From Microbacterium pullorum (GTDB lineage: Bacteria; Actinomycetota; Actinomycetes; Actinomycetales; Microbacteriaceae): a stretch of 57,916 bases of DNA. Shown here in pieces: positions 17,531 to 26,041 of this stretch (positions are counted from its first letter, which is position 1; every line of letters starts with the position of its first letter). Location: assembly GCF_014836535.1 (NCBI RefSeq), contig NZ_JACSQP010000001.1:290411-348326 (forward strand). The letters run 5' to 3'. Made by a program: the position numbers and the translations under genes. The notes under the pieces were generated by a model. That model was not told where the DNA came from, made no database searches, and saw only the letters and a list, made by a program, of their open reading frames with translations.

Positions 17531-19015
17531 ATGTACCTGACATATCTGCGGCGGGAGCTGGCAGGCCGCAAGAAGCAGAGCGTCATCGTGGCTGCCGGGC
17601 TCGGGATCGCCATCGCGCTCGTGATGATCGTGAATTCGCTCGCTGCGGGGGTGAGTGCCGCTCAGACGACGGCACTGGAGTCCGTCTACGGAGTGGGCAC
17701 AGACCTCACCGTCACAGGTGCACAGCTCGAGCCCGGCGATGTCGGCGGGGAGCGGTTCGAGTTCGACCAGGACGGCGGCGCCACGACAGACGGCGGCACC
17801 ACCACCGAACTCAGCCAGTCGCGACTGAGCACCGATTTCATGCGCGGCACCCTCGACCTGTCGGTTCTCGACACCGTGCGCGGAGTGGACGGTGTGGTGG
17901 GTGCGGCAGGCGCGCTCAGCCTCACGAACGCCACATTCTCGGGCCAACTGCCGCAGCGCCCCGCCGATGCCGGCGACGACGCGACCGGCGCGCAGCAGGC
18001 GCCCCCGCAGCAGGGCGCAGCCGGTTCGTTCGGCGGCGGCTCGTTCGGTGTCGACTCGTTCACGGTGCTCGGGCTCGACCCGGCCGCCGACGCGGTCGGC
18101 CCACTGTCGGCCATCGAGCTGACCGAGGGTCGCAGCCTGGAGACCACCGACGCCGGCTCTCATGTCGCCGTGCTCGACGCGATCTATGCGTCCGCGGCGA
18201 ACCTCGCTGTCGGCGACACCATCGATGTGGGCGGCGAGGACTTCGAGGTCGTCGGGCTCGTCGCCTCGACCTCGGGTGAGGTCGACACCGCTTCGAACGT
18301 CTACATCCCGCTCGATGTCGCGCAGGATCTCTCGGGTGCCGGTGACGTGATCTCGACGGTGTACGTGCAGGCGGAGTCCTCTGATGCGATCCCGGCGGTG
18401 CAGGCTGCGCTTGAGGACGAGCTGCCCGACGCGACCGTGAGCTCGCAGTCCGATCTGGCCTCGACCGTGTCGGGTTCGCTGTCCAGCGCGTCATCGCTCA
18501 TCACCGGCCTCGGTACGCGGCTGTCGGTCATCGTGCTCGCCGTCGCGCTGGTGCTCGCCGTATTGTTCACGATCTCGGGCGTCGGGCGTCGCACCCGCGA
18601 GTTCGGCACGTTGAAGGCCATCGGCTGGTCGAACAGCCGCGTCGTCGGTCAAGTCGCCGGCGAGTCGGTGGTGCAGGGCGCGATCGGCGGCGTGGTCGGA
18701 CTGATCATCGGGTTCGCGGGCATCCTCGCGATCAACCTCATCTCCCCGACGATCTCGACGGCCGCCGCGACCCCCTCCTTCGGCGCCGGGGGAGGCGAAG
18801 GCGCTCTGCCTCCGGGCGGCGTCGGGGGTGGCGCGTTCGGTGACGCCATGATGCAGACCCCCGGCACCGACATCGTCCTGTCGGCGCCGGTCACACCCTG
18901 GGTCGTCGTCGCCGCGGTCGCAATCGCTGTGCTCGGCGGGCTTGTCGCGGGCGCATTCGGTGGCTGGCGTGCCGCCCGGCTGAGCCCCGCCGAGGCGCTG
19001 CGGTCGGTCGGCTGA
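17531..19015 (+). CDS. ABC transporter permease (FtsX/MacB type)
   Basis: Membrane subunit, 494 residues. An N-terminal transmembrane helix (about 18-40) is followed by a large extracytoplasmic domain rich in Gly/Asp/Gln, then three C-terminal helices that make up the FtsX domain with motifs GVGRRTREFGTLKAIGWS and GGWRAARLSPAEALRSVG. This is the topology of MacB-like mechanotransmission transporters, which export peptides, antibiotics or lipoproteins without a canonical channel. AGAGGAG is 5 bases before the ATG. Its ATPase follows after 7 bases. No two-component system, a common regulator of such pairs, is adjacent. Confidence 0.9.
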   Translation: MYLTYLRRELAGRKKQSVIVAAGLGIAIALVMIVNSLAAGVSAAQTTALESVYGVGTDLTVTGAQLEPGDVGGERFEFDQDGGATTDGGTTTELSQSRLSTDFMRGTLDLSVLDTVRGVDGVVGAAGALSLTNATFSGQLPQRPADAGDDATGAQQAPPQQGAAGSFGGGSFGVDSFTVLGLDPAADAVGPLSAIELTEGRSLETTDAGSHVAVLDAIYASAANLAVGDTIDVGGEDFEVVGLVASTSGEVDTASNVYIPLDVAQDLSGAGDVISTVYVQAESSDAIPAVQAALEDELPDATVSSQSDLASTVSGSLSSASSLITGLGTRLSVIVLAVALVLAVLFTISGVGRRTREFGTLKAIGWSNSRVVGQVAGESVVQGAIGGVVGLIIGFAGILAINLISPTISTAAATPSFGAGGGEGALPPGGVGGGAFGDAMMQTPGTDIVLSAPVTPWVVVAAVAIAVLGGLVAGAFGGWRAARLSPAEALRSVG

Positions 19016-19022
19016 GGACTCC

Positions 19023-19811
19023 ATGTCCGACCGCGTGCCCACGGCATCCACCACTCGTTCCAATCCGACGACGGGAAAGCACAACATGACCATGATCGAC
19101 ACCGAGCCTGCAGCAGCTCAGGATCCCGCCCCCCGGCCGCTGTATCGGCTGGAAGGTGTGACACGCACTTATACGCAGAAGGGGCGTGTCGTGGCGGCGC
19201 TCGCCGGCATCGATCTCGCGATCGATACGGGAGACTTCGTCACGATCCAGGGAGCCACCGGGGGAGGCAAATCCACTCTGCTCCAGCTGCTCGGCGCCCT
19301 CGACCGGCCCTCCGCCGGTGCGGTGTACCTGGGAGAGACCGAGATGGCCGCGGCGAGCGACCGCGTGCTCGGGCGTCTCCGTGCGCACGACATCGGGTTC
19401 GTCTTCCAGGGGTTCAACCTGATCCCCACCCTCACGGCGCACGAGAACGTCGACATGGCACTCGAGCCGCTCGGCCTGCCGAAGACCGAGCGCGCAGCCC
19501 GGGTCGCCGATGCGCTCGCGCGCGTCGGCCTGTCGGAACGCGCCGACCATCGTCCCGGCGAGCTGTCGGGCGGTCAGCAGCAGCGCGTCGCGATCGCACG
19601 GGCGATCGTGAAGCGCCCACGAGTGCTGTTGGCGGACGAGCCCACCGGCAACCTCGACGAGAGCATGCGCGACGAGATCCTCTCGGTGCTGCAGGACCTC
19701 AATGACGAAGGATTGACCCTCATCGTCGTGACGCACGACTCGGCGGTCGCCCGTCGGGCCAAGCGGCGTCTGCGGTTGGAGAAGGGCACGGTGCGCGACA
19801 TCACCCGGTGA
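19023..19811 (+). CDS. ABC transporter ATP-binding protein (MacB/LolD type)
   Basis: ATPase partner of the preceding permease, 262 residues. Walker A is GATGGGKST, the Q-loop is in FVFQGFNLIPTLTAHENV, the signature is [19 protein letters not shown], and Walker B is VLLADEPTGNLDE. The FQxFNL-x-LTAxENV sequence is typical of LolD/MacB ATPases. ATG 19023 follows TGAGGA closely behind the permease stop; an in-frame ATG at 19086 lies nearer the conserved region and may be the real start, in which case the first 21 residues are not translated. Confidence 0.92.
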   Translation: MSDRVPTASTTRSNPTTGKHNMTMIDTEPAAAQDPAPRPLYRLEGVTRTYTQKGRVVAALAGIDLAIDTGDFVTIQGATGGGKSTLLQLLGALDRPSAGAVYLGETEMAAASDRVLGRLRAHDIGFVFQGFNLIPTLTAHENVDMALEPLGLPKTERAARVADALARVGLSERADHRPGELSGGQQQRVAIARAIVKRPRVLLADEPTGNLDESMRDEILSVLQDLNDEGLTLIVVTHDSAVARRAKRRLRLEKGTVRDITR

Positions 19812-19921
19812 CCGCCCCGCCTCACGCGCGGTGGGTGGAGCGCTGCTCCTCGTGACCTGGCGGTCATGCCTACTCCGGTATGCTTCTGGCAGCTCGGATC
19901 GAGCACCGCAGGGAGAACACC

Positions 19922-20317
19922 ATGACTGCCGCGCTCGACGCGATCCTCGAGATCTTCACCTGGGTGGGACTCGGCGCCGGCGTGCTCGTCGCCCTCCTCG
20001 CCCTCATCCTCTGGGCCGTCGACGGCTCGTGGCTTCCGGCGCGAGGCGTCATCGACGAGGAAGACCACCGCACGGTCGTGCGGTGGTTCGACGACGCGGG
20101 GGGAGTGGGCGCCGCCACGGCGAGCCACGCCGAGGCGGAGTCCCTCGCAGGCCAGTCGATGGTCGACATCTGGTACCGCCTCGGCTCGCGCGACCGCTTC
20201 CGTCTGACGAAGCATTCGCCTGCGGTTCGTGCCACCGCCTGGCTCGCCGCGGGGCTCGCGATCCTGGGCGTGGTGGCGCTCGCGACGTCGTGGATTCTCC
20301 TCTTCGCCCGCGGTTGA
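19922..20317 (+). CDS. Small membrane protein of unknown function
   Basis: I do not recognise the family. The 131-residue protein has one hydrophobic helix near the N-terminus (about 12-32) and another at the C-terminus (about 107-128), with a polar region between them (VIDEEDHRTVVRWFDD and SMVDIWYRLGSRDRF). GGGAG lies 6 bases before the ATG, and a TATGCT box at 19878-19883 is a plausible -10. It is flanked by the ABC pair and an MMPL transporter but separated from both, so no functional link can be claimed. Confidence 0.7.
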   Translation: MTAALDAILEIFTWVGLGAGVLVALLALILWAVDGSWLPARGVIDEEDHRTVVRWFDDAGGVGAATASHAEAESLAGQSMVDIWYRLGSRDRFRLTKHSPAVRATAWLAAGLAILGVVALATSWILLFARG

Positions 20318-20340
20318 TTCGTCGAGTGGCGCCCGTGTCG

Positions 20341-20361
20341 ATTGCTAGATAAGCTAGCAAT
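20341..20361 (+). promoter_or_regulatory. Palindromic operator covering the mmpL -10 and start
   Basis: ATTGCTAG (20341-20348) and CTAGCAAT (20354-20361) are perfect inverted arms with a 5-base spacer. The -10 box TAAGCT (20350-20355) lies in the spacer and right arm and ends 6 bases before the ATG at 20362, so a bound repressor would block both promoter and transcript start. The TTGC...GCAA layout suits a MarR- or TetR-type dimer. No such regulator gene is in the window. Confidence 0.7.
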
Positions 20362-22650
20362 ATGGCAAATGAGCGAAATGTGCCGCGATGGCTGCGCATC
20401 GGCATCCCCCTGGTTTTGGTGCTGGTGTGGCTGGTCGGCGGATCCGTCGGCGGAATGTACTTCGGCAAGGTCGACGAGGTCGCCACCAACGACCGCTCCG
20501 CCTACCTGCCGTCCAGTGCTGACGCGACGCAGGTCAACGACCGCCTGGGCGAGTTTCTGGGCGATGACAGCATCCCCGCGCTCGTGGTCGCCTCCGGTGA
20601 TGGGGAGCTCACCGAACAGCAGCTGACCGAGCTCGGTGAACTCGCCGCGAGCCTCGCCGACATCGACGCCGTCTCCGGTGACGTGTCACCGGCGGTGCCG
20701 TCGGAGGACGGCGAGGCGGTGCAGATCTTCGTGCCGCTGGATGCCGACGCCGAGGTCGCCGAAGCGGTCACCGAGCTGCGTGAGTACCTCGCGGAAGAGG
20801 CGCCTGAGGGTATCGACACGTGGGTGACCGGGCCCGCCGGATTCTCTGCCGACCTCGTGGAGGGCTTCCTCGGCATCGACGGGCTGCTCTTGGCCGTCGC
20901 GCTCATCGCCGTCTTCGTCATCCTCGTGGTCGTCTATCGCTCACCGCTGCTTCCGGTGCTCGTGCTGCTGACGTCGTTGTTCGCGTTGTGCGTCGCGCTG
21001 CTCACCGTCTGGTGGCTCGCCAAGGCCGGCGTGGTCGTGCTGAACGGGCAGGTGCAGGGCATCCTGTTCATCCTCGTGATCGGCGCGGCGACCGACTACG
21101 CGCTGTTGTACGTCGCGCGCTTCCGGGAGTCGCTGGCCTCGGGTCAGCGTCGCTGGCAGGCGACGCTGTCGGCATGGCGCGGCGCGTTCGAGCCGATCCT
21201 CGCCTCGGGCGGCACGGTCATCGCGGGGCTCCTCTGCCTGCTGCTCAGCGATCTCGCCACCAACCGGGCGCTCGGGCCGATCGCCTCCATCGGCATCGCG
21301 TTCGCCATGCTCTCCGCCCTCACGTTCCTGCCGGCGCTGCTGGCGCTCACCGGTCGCGCGGCGTTCTGGCCGTTCGCCCCGAAGCCCGACTCCATCGGCA
21401 TGCCCGATGACTTCACCAAGCCGGTCAAGGGCCTCTGGCCCCGCCAGGCGCGGTTCGTGTCACGCCACCCGCGTGCGGTGTGGATCGCCTCCACCCTCGT
21501 GCTGCTGATCGCCTGCCTCGGTGTCACGCAGCTGAAGGCCGACGGCGTTCCCTCGAGCGACCTCGTGCTGGGCGAATCGCAGGCTCGCGACGGCCAGGCG
21601 GTGCTGGCCGAGCACTTCCCGGGCGGCTCCGGCAGCCCGGTGTACGTGATCGTTCCCGAGGACCAGGTGGCCGAGGGGGTCGAGGTGCTCCTGGCCAACG
21701 ACGGCATCGATTCGGTCGCCGCGGCATCCGAGGACTCGCCCAACGGTCAGGCCGGCGTCGAGGTCGAGGGTGGCGAAGCGGTCTTCACCGTGATGGGCCC
21801 TCCCGGCACCCCCGCGCCGGAGCCCACCGTCTCGGAGGGTGACGTGCTGCTCATCGCGACGCTCACCGACACGGCCGACTCGATCGCCGCCGAGGACGTC
21901 GTGCGGGACCTGCGCACCGACCTGACGGAGGCCGTCAGCGGCACCGTGCTCGTCGGCGGCGAGACGGCGACCGACGTCGACACCAACGACACGTCGATCC
22001 GCGACCGCACGCTGATCATCCCGATCATCCTGCTGGTGATCCTGGCGATCCTCATCCTGCTGCTGAGGTCGCTGTTGGCGCCGCTGCTGCTCATCGGCAC
22101 CGTGATCTTGTCGTTCGGTTCGGCCCTGGGCGTCAGCGCCCTCGTGTTCAACGGGATCTTCGACTTCCCGGGAGCGGACCCCGCGGTCCCGCTCTACGGG
22201 TTCGTGTTCCTCGTGGCGCTGGGCATCGACTACAACATCTTCCTGATGACGCGCGTGCGGGAGGAGTCCCTCGTGCACGGAACGAGGCAGGGGATCCTGC
22301 GGGGTCTCGTCGCCACCGGCGGTGTGATCACCTCTGCGGGGCTCGTGCTGGCGGCGACGTTCGCGGCCCTCGGCGTCATTCCGATCCTGTTCCTCGCGCA
22401 GCTGGCCTTCATCGTGGCGTTCGGTGTGCTGCTGGACACCTTCATCGTGCGTTCGCTGCTGGTGCCCGCCCTGTCGTACGACATCGGGCGCGCCATCTGG
22501 TGGCCGTCGAAGCTGTGGCGCAACGACATCGGCCCCCGCCAGGTGGCAGCCGGTGCCGGTGCCGAGCCGGTGGCGGGCACGGATGACGCGCACAACGTCG
22601 CCAATCCGGCGCCCGCGCGGGCGACACGCCGCTCGCGGCGGCGCGGCTGA
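20362..22650 (+). CDS. MMPL family transporter
   Basis: RND-superfamily membrane protein of 762 residues. Topology is the duplicated MMPL pattern: one helix at about 12-30, an extracytoplasmic domain (about 35-165), five helices (about 170-345), a second helix and extracytoplasmic domain (about 370-550), then five more helices. VIGAATDYALLYVARFRE and VALGIDYNIFLMTRVREE are the twin signature motifs. Relatives export lipids or drugs. There is no Shine-Dalgarno sequence, consistent with a leaderless mRNA from the operator-promoter just upstream. Confidence 0.93.
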   Translation: MANERNVPRWLRIGIPLVLVLVWLVGGSVGGMYFGKVDEVATNDRSAYLPSSADATQVNDRLGEFLGDDSIPALVVASGDGELTEQQLTELGELAASLADIDAVSGDVSPAVPSEDGEAVQIFVPLDADAEVAEAVTELREYLAEEAPEGIDTWVTGPAGFSADLVEGFLGIDGLLLAVALIAVFVILVVVYRSPLLPVLVLLTSLFALCVALLTVWWLAKAGVVVLNGQVQGILFILVIGAATDYALLYVARFRESLASGQRRWQATLSAWRGAFEPILASGGTVIAGLLCLLLSDLATNRALGPIASIGIAFAMLSALTFLPALLALTGRAAFWPFAPKPDSIGMPDDFTKPVKGLWPRQARFVSRHPRAVWIASTLVLLIACLGVTQLKADGVPSSDLVLGESQARDGQAVLAEHFPGGSGSPVYVIVPEDQVAEGVEVLLANDGIDSVAAASEDSPNGQAGVEVEGGEAVFTVMGPPGTPAPEPTVSEGDVLLIATLTDTADSIAAEDVVRDLRTDLTEAVSGTVLVGGETATDVDTNDTSIRDRTLIIPIILLVILAILILLLRSLLAPLLLIGTVILSFGSALGVSALVFNGIFDFPGADPAVPLYGFVFLVALGIDYNIFLMTRVREESLVHGTRQGILRGLVATGGVITSAGLVLAATFAALGVIPILFLAQLAFIVAFGVLLDTFIVRSLLVPALSYDIGRAIWWPSKLWRNDIGPRQVAAGAGAEPVAGTDDAHNVANPAPARATRRSRRRG

Positions 22651-22736
22651 TCTGGATCAGCGACGTTGTGCAGGTGGGGCCGCGGCTGATGCCGCGGTCC
22701 CACCTGCGTTCCGCCCGGATGAACGACGTTGTGCGC
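22588..22736. repeat. Nested inverted repeat at the 3' end of the mmpL gene
   Basis: An outer 13-bp pair (22588-22600 inside the mmpL end, 22724-22736) encloses CTGATC-TG-GATCAG (22647-22660, overlapping the stop) and a 16-bp hairpin with a 4-base loop (22671-22686, 22691-22706; one G-T). CGACGTTGTGC occurs twice as a direct repeat (22661, 22724). It lies between mmpL and pncA and may terminate mmpL transcription. Confidence 0.6.
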
Positions 22737-22762
22737 ACCGAGGGTGGGCGTAGGCTCCCCGT

Positions 22763-23344
22763 ATGAGCACCGCACTGTTCATCGTCGACGTGCAGAACGA
22801 CTTCACCGAGGGCGGCGCGCTGGCCGTGACCGGCGGTGACGCGGTCGCCGCGGCCATCACCCGCCACCTCGCGGCCCACGCCGGCGACTACGAGCTGATC
22901 ATCGCCTCCCGCGACTGGCACGACGCCGACGGGGACAACGGCGGCCACTTCGCGACGGGCGAGCCCGATTACGTCGACACGTGGCCGGTGCACTGCGTCG
23001 CCGGCACGCAAGGCGCCGAGTACGACCCCGGGCTGGTGACCGACGCCGTCACTCATCACGTGCGCAAGGGGCAGGGGCAGCCGGCGTACTCGCTCTACGA
23101 GGGTGCGACCGATGGTGGCGAGACGGTGGCCGAGCTGCTGGCCTCGCGCGGCATCACCGAGGTCGACGTCGTGGGTCTTGCCACCGACCACTGCGTGCGG
23201 GCGTCGGCCTTGGATGCCATCGAGCACGGCCGCCGCGTGCGGGTGCTGACCGACCTGGTCGCCGGCGTCGCCCCCGACTCCGCCGACGCGGCTCTCGCCG
23301 AACTCGCCCATGCCGGCGCCGTGCTGGCCGAGTCCGGCGCCTGA
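22763..23344 (+). CDS. pncA: Nicotinamidase (isochorismatase fold)
   Basis: Hydrolyses nicotinamide to nicotinate in NAD salvage; 193 residues. The catalytic triad is visible: Asp8 in IVDVQNDF, Lys in HHVRKGQGQ, and Cys in ATDHCVRASAL. Metal-binding Asp/His residues are in SRDWHDADGDNGGHF. It resembles PncA rather than general isochorismatases because of the WPVHCV and metal-site motifs. TAGGCT (22751-22756) ends 6 bases before the ATG and no ribosome site is present, so the mRNA is probably leaderless. Confidence 0.92.
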   Translation: MSTALFIVDVQNDFTEGGALAVTGGDAVAAAITRHLAAHAGDYELIIASRDWHDADGDNGGHFATGEPDYVDTWPVHCVAGTQGAEYDPGLVTDAVTHHVRKGQGQPAYSLYEGATDGGETVAELLASRGITEVDVVGLATDHCVRASALDAIEHGRRVRVLTDLVAGVAPDSADAALAELAHAGAVLAESGA

Positions 23345-23347
23345 GGT

Positions 23348-23473
23348 TCAGGTCGAGGGCGGTTCGTCCTCGAGCGTCTCGGGGTGGTTGCGCAGCCGCA
23401 GCAGGCTCCACGCCAGCCCGCCCCACAGCACACCCGCAGCGACGATGAGGAACACGATCGCGGTGGGGGTCAT
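23348..23473 (-). CDS. metS: MetS, small subunit of the methionine/alanine NSS importer
   Basis: A 41-residue protein: a single hydrophobic helix (about 4-24, AIVFLIVAAGVLWGGLAWSL) followed by LLRLRNHPETLEDEPP. This size and pattern match MetS, the small membrane subunit described for the MetPS Met/Ala importer of Corynebacterium. Its ATG overlaps the stop of the large subunit (ATGA), and GAAGG lies upstream. It ends 3 bases beyond the end of the convergent pncA gene. Confidence 0.85.
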   Translation of the reverse strand: MTPTAIVFLIVAAGVLWGGLAWSLLRLRNHPETLEDEPPST

Positions 23474-25068
23474 CGGCCGGCCCTTCTCTCGCTGCGCTCA
23501 CGAAGCGCGCGTTGCTTGTCTGCCTGCACCTCGCGGGCGAGCTGCTCGGTGTCGTCGGGTTCGATCGTCAGCGCGTCCGGACGCCGGTAGGTGCCGAGGC
23601 TCAGCAATCCGCTGACCACGGCCAGCACGCCGAGCAGGCCCCAGCCGGCGATGGCGAGGAACCAGCCCGGCAGGTCTGCGTAGCCGTCGGCGATGTACCC
23701 GTAGGCGCCCGTCACCAGGATGACGGTGAGGATGATCGGGGTCACCACCGTCACCATGACGCGCCAGATCGGTCCCACCCGGAACGATGACACCGCGTTG
23801 AGGTGGCGCGCGAGCTCCGGCGCCCGGCGACCCACGATGACCACGAGCAGAAGGGTGAGGATCGCCGAGAGCACCACGCCGATGTTGTTGACGAACGCGT
23901 CGACGACGTCGAGCGTGTACAGCCCGCTCGTGGTCGCGAACAACAAGATCGACGGCACCGCGGTGGCGATGCCGAGGGTGACGCCCGCCCGGCGGGTGCT
24001 CCAGCCCGTCTTGTCCTGCAGCGCAGCGGACTGCACCTGCAGGATCGACAGCAGCGAGGAGAAGCCCGCGAGCACCAGGGAGACGAAGAACAGCACCCCG
24101 ACGATCTGACCGCCCGGCATCTGCGACAGCAACGTCGGGTAGGTCATGAAGGCCAGTCCCACGCCCTGGATGTTCTCCAGTTCGGCGATGGTGCTGCCCT
24201 GCGCCGACGCCAGGAACCCGAGCGTCGCGAACACGCCGATGCCTGCCAGCAGTTCGAAGCTGGTGTTGGAGAAGGCCACCACCAGCCCCGACCCGGTCAG
24301 GTCGCTCTTGCGACGCAGGTACGAGGAGTAGGTGAGCATGATGCCGAAGGCGATGGAGAACGAGAAGAAGATGTGGCCGTATGCGGCGATCCACACGGCG
24401 GGATCGGCCAGTGCCGCCCAGCTGGGGGTGAAGAACGCGTTGAGCCCATCGACGGCGCCCGGCAGGAAGAGGGCATACACCACGATGCCGGTGAAGCTCA
24501 CCGCGAGCAGCGGCAGCGTGACCCGGTTCACGCGGTCGATACCCCGACGGATGCCGAAGGCCAGGGCCACCACAGCGGTCAGCCACACCAGCACCAGCGG
24601 GATGAGCACGGCGGGGGCGAAGTCGAGCGTGAAGCCGACGGTCGCCGGCCGGCGCAGGTGCGCGGAGAGGAAGAAGCCGACGGCATCCTCGCCCCACGCC
24701 AGCGTGACGGCGTAGACCGCGTAGGCGACCGCCCACGCGATGACGACCGCGTAGTAGATGCAGATGACATAGCAGAGCCCCACCTGCCACCAGCCGAGCG
24801 GCTCGAAGCGCCGGTGGATGCGGCGGAAGGCCAGCGGGGCCGACGCGCGATAGCGGTGCCCGATGGCGTAGTCGAGGAACAGGATCGGCAGTCCGGCGGT
24901 CAGGAACGCGATGAGGTACGGGAGCAGGAACGCGCCGCCCCCGTTCTCGTAGGCGACGCCGGGGAAGCGCCAGATGTTGCCGAGGCCGACCGCCGACGAC
25001 ACGGCGGCGATGATGAAGGCGCTGCGGCCACTCCAGGTCTCGCGCTGCGCGGGCGGGGTGGCGGTCAT
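23470..25068 (-). CDS. metP: Sodium-dependent (NSS/SNF family) amino-acid transporter MetP
   Basis: Neurotransmitter:sodium symporter family protein of 532 residues with about 12 membrane helices. The signature AVGLGNIWRFPGVAYENGGGAF in helix 1 forms the sodium and substrate site; the later AYGHIFFSFSIAFG segment is also conserved. With metS translationally coupled behind it, it is best read as the Na+-coupled methionine/alanine importer MetPS. TAGAAT ends exactly 6 bases before the ATG at 25068, with no ribosome site: a probable leaderless mRNA. Confidence 0.9.
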   Translation of the reverse strand: MTATPPAQRETWSGRSAFIIAAVSSAVGLGNIWRFPGVAYENGGGAFLLPYLIAFLTAGLPILFLDYAIGHRYRASAPLAFRRIHRRFEPLGWWQVGLCYVICIYYAVVIAWAVAYAVYAVTLAWGEDAVGFFLSAHLRRPATVGFTLDFAPAVLIPLVLVWLTAVVALAFGIRRGIDRVNRVTLPLLAVSFTGIVVYALFLPGAVDGLNAFFTPSWAALADPAVWIAAYGHIFFSFSIAFGIMLTYSSYLRRKSDLTGSGLVVAFSNTSFELLAGIGVFATLGFLASAQGSTIAELENIQGVGLAFMTYPTLLSQMPGGQIVGVLFFVSLVLAGFSSLLSILQVQSAALQDKTGWSTRRAGVTLGIATAVPSILLFATTSGLYTLDVVDAFVNNIGVVLSAILTLLLVVIVGRRAPELARHLNAVSSFRVGPIWRVMVTVVTPIILTVILVTGAYGYIADGYADLPGWFLAIAGWGLLGVLAVVSGLLSLGTYRRPDALTIEPDDTEQLAREVQADKQRALRERSERRAGR

Positions 25069-25177
25069 CCCGGGATTCTAGTGAGGCCCGCTGTCGCGGT
25101 ACACCCCTCGGGGACCCGAGGATGCGCGCACCCGGCGAGCCGTGATAGACAGCAATCGGATGGGGGTCCCGCACCAG

Positions 25178-25488
25178 ATGACCACGCAGCACCGGCCCGA
25201 CGATGCGCTCGACGACTTCACGGAGATGATCCGTGACGAGCAGGTGTTCCCGGCCGGTCGTGCGGCCGCCGACCCCGAGGTGCGGCGTCGGCGGCGCGGC
25301 CGCAACCTGATCATCGCCGCCGTGATCACGCTCACCGTGCTGGCATCCGGAGGCGGGTACACCGCCTGGGCGGTGACGGCGCCCGTCCCCGATCCGGTGG
25401 CCACGTCGCAGACGCCGCAGGCGCCGAGGGCACCATCGAGCCCCCGACGACCTGGTGGCGGCTCACCCACCCCGGCGATCTCGGCTGA
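25178..25488 (+). pseudogene. Frameshifted internal-deletion remnant, possibly a cell-wall D,D-carboxypeptidase
   Basis: From ATG 25178 to about 25425 one frame has very high GC3 and encodes a short cytoplasmic head (MTTQHRPDDALDDFTEM...), basic residues and one transmembrane helix (NLIIAAVITLTVLASGG), then APVPDPVATSQTPQAP. After this GC3 collapses in that frame, while a second frame becomes strongly coding (IEPPTTWWRLTHPGDLG, stop at 25486-25488). The simplest reading is a membrane-anchored extracellular enzyme that lost its catalytic middle by a frame-disrupting deletion. The head and tail remind me of actinobacterial DacA-type carboxypeptidases, but that identity is inference. A sequencing indel alone would not explain the missing domain. 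Confidence 0.5.
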
Positions 25489-25495
25489 TCCGCGC

Positions 25496-26041
25496 TCACG
25501 TGAGGGCGCGGATGTCGGCGGCCACGATCCGCAGATCGTCCCCGATCTGGTGACCGCCGGTCACGGTGCGCACACGGGCTCGCGGGATCGCCGCGGCGTA
25601 GAGATCGCGGTGCGCGAACGGCACGATGGCATCGTCTTCGCTGGCGTACAGACGCACCGCGGCATCCACCGGGAGATGCCGGTCGATGTCTGCCGGCAGT
25701 TCGAAGTCGTCGAAGGTCCACTCGGCGTCGCCGCCGGGGAACGGCGCCGCGATCAGGCACATCGCCGCCACCGGCGTGGTCACCGGCCTGTTCGCCAGAT
25801 ACCGCAGCAGCATGTATCCGCCGGCGGAGTGCCCGACCAGCACGAGTGGCGCCCGAGCCGTTGCCAGGGCCGCGGTGAGAGCGTCGAACCATCGCAGGTC
25901 ATCGAGGTCGTCCTCGGGAAACCGCGGGCGGTGCACGGTGTACCCCGCGCCCAGCTCGCCGGCCAGGCTGTCGGCCAGCCGCGCGTCCGCATCGAACGCC
26001 CCCGGGCCCGCGCCGTGCAGGAACACCACATCGACGCTCAC
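25496..26041 (-). CDS. Alpha/beta hydrolase
   Basis: A 181-residue cytosolic hydrolase. Features are the oxyanion strand VVFLHGAGPG, nucleophile elbow GHSAGG (Ser about 71), an Asp in YASEDDAIVPF and a late His in GGHQIGDD, giving a full Ser-Asp-His triad. The cap domain is minimal; size and layout resemble small RBBP9-like or BioH-like hydrolases. The substrate is unknown. Its GTG start overlaps the stop of the LLM-class gene, so the two are co-translated. Confidence 0.85.
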   Translation of the reverse strand: MSVDVVFLHGAGPGAFDADARLADSLAGELGAGYTVHRPRFPEDDLDDLRWFDALTAALATARAPLVLVGHSAGGYMLLRYLANRPVTTPVAAMCLIAAPFPGGDAEWTFDDFELPADIDRHLPVDAAVRLYASEDDAIVPFAHRDLYAAAIPRARVRTVTGGHQIGDDLRIVAADIRALT

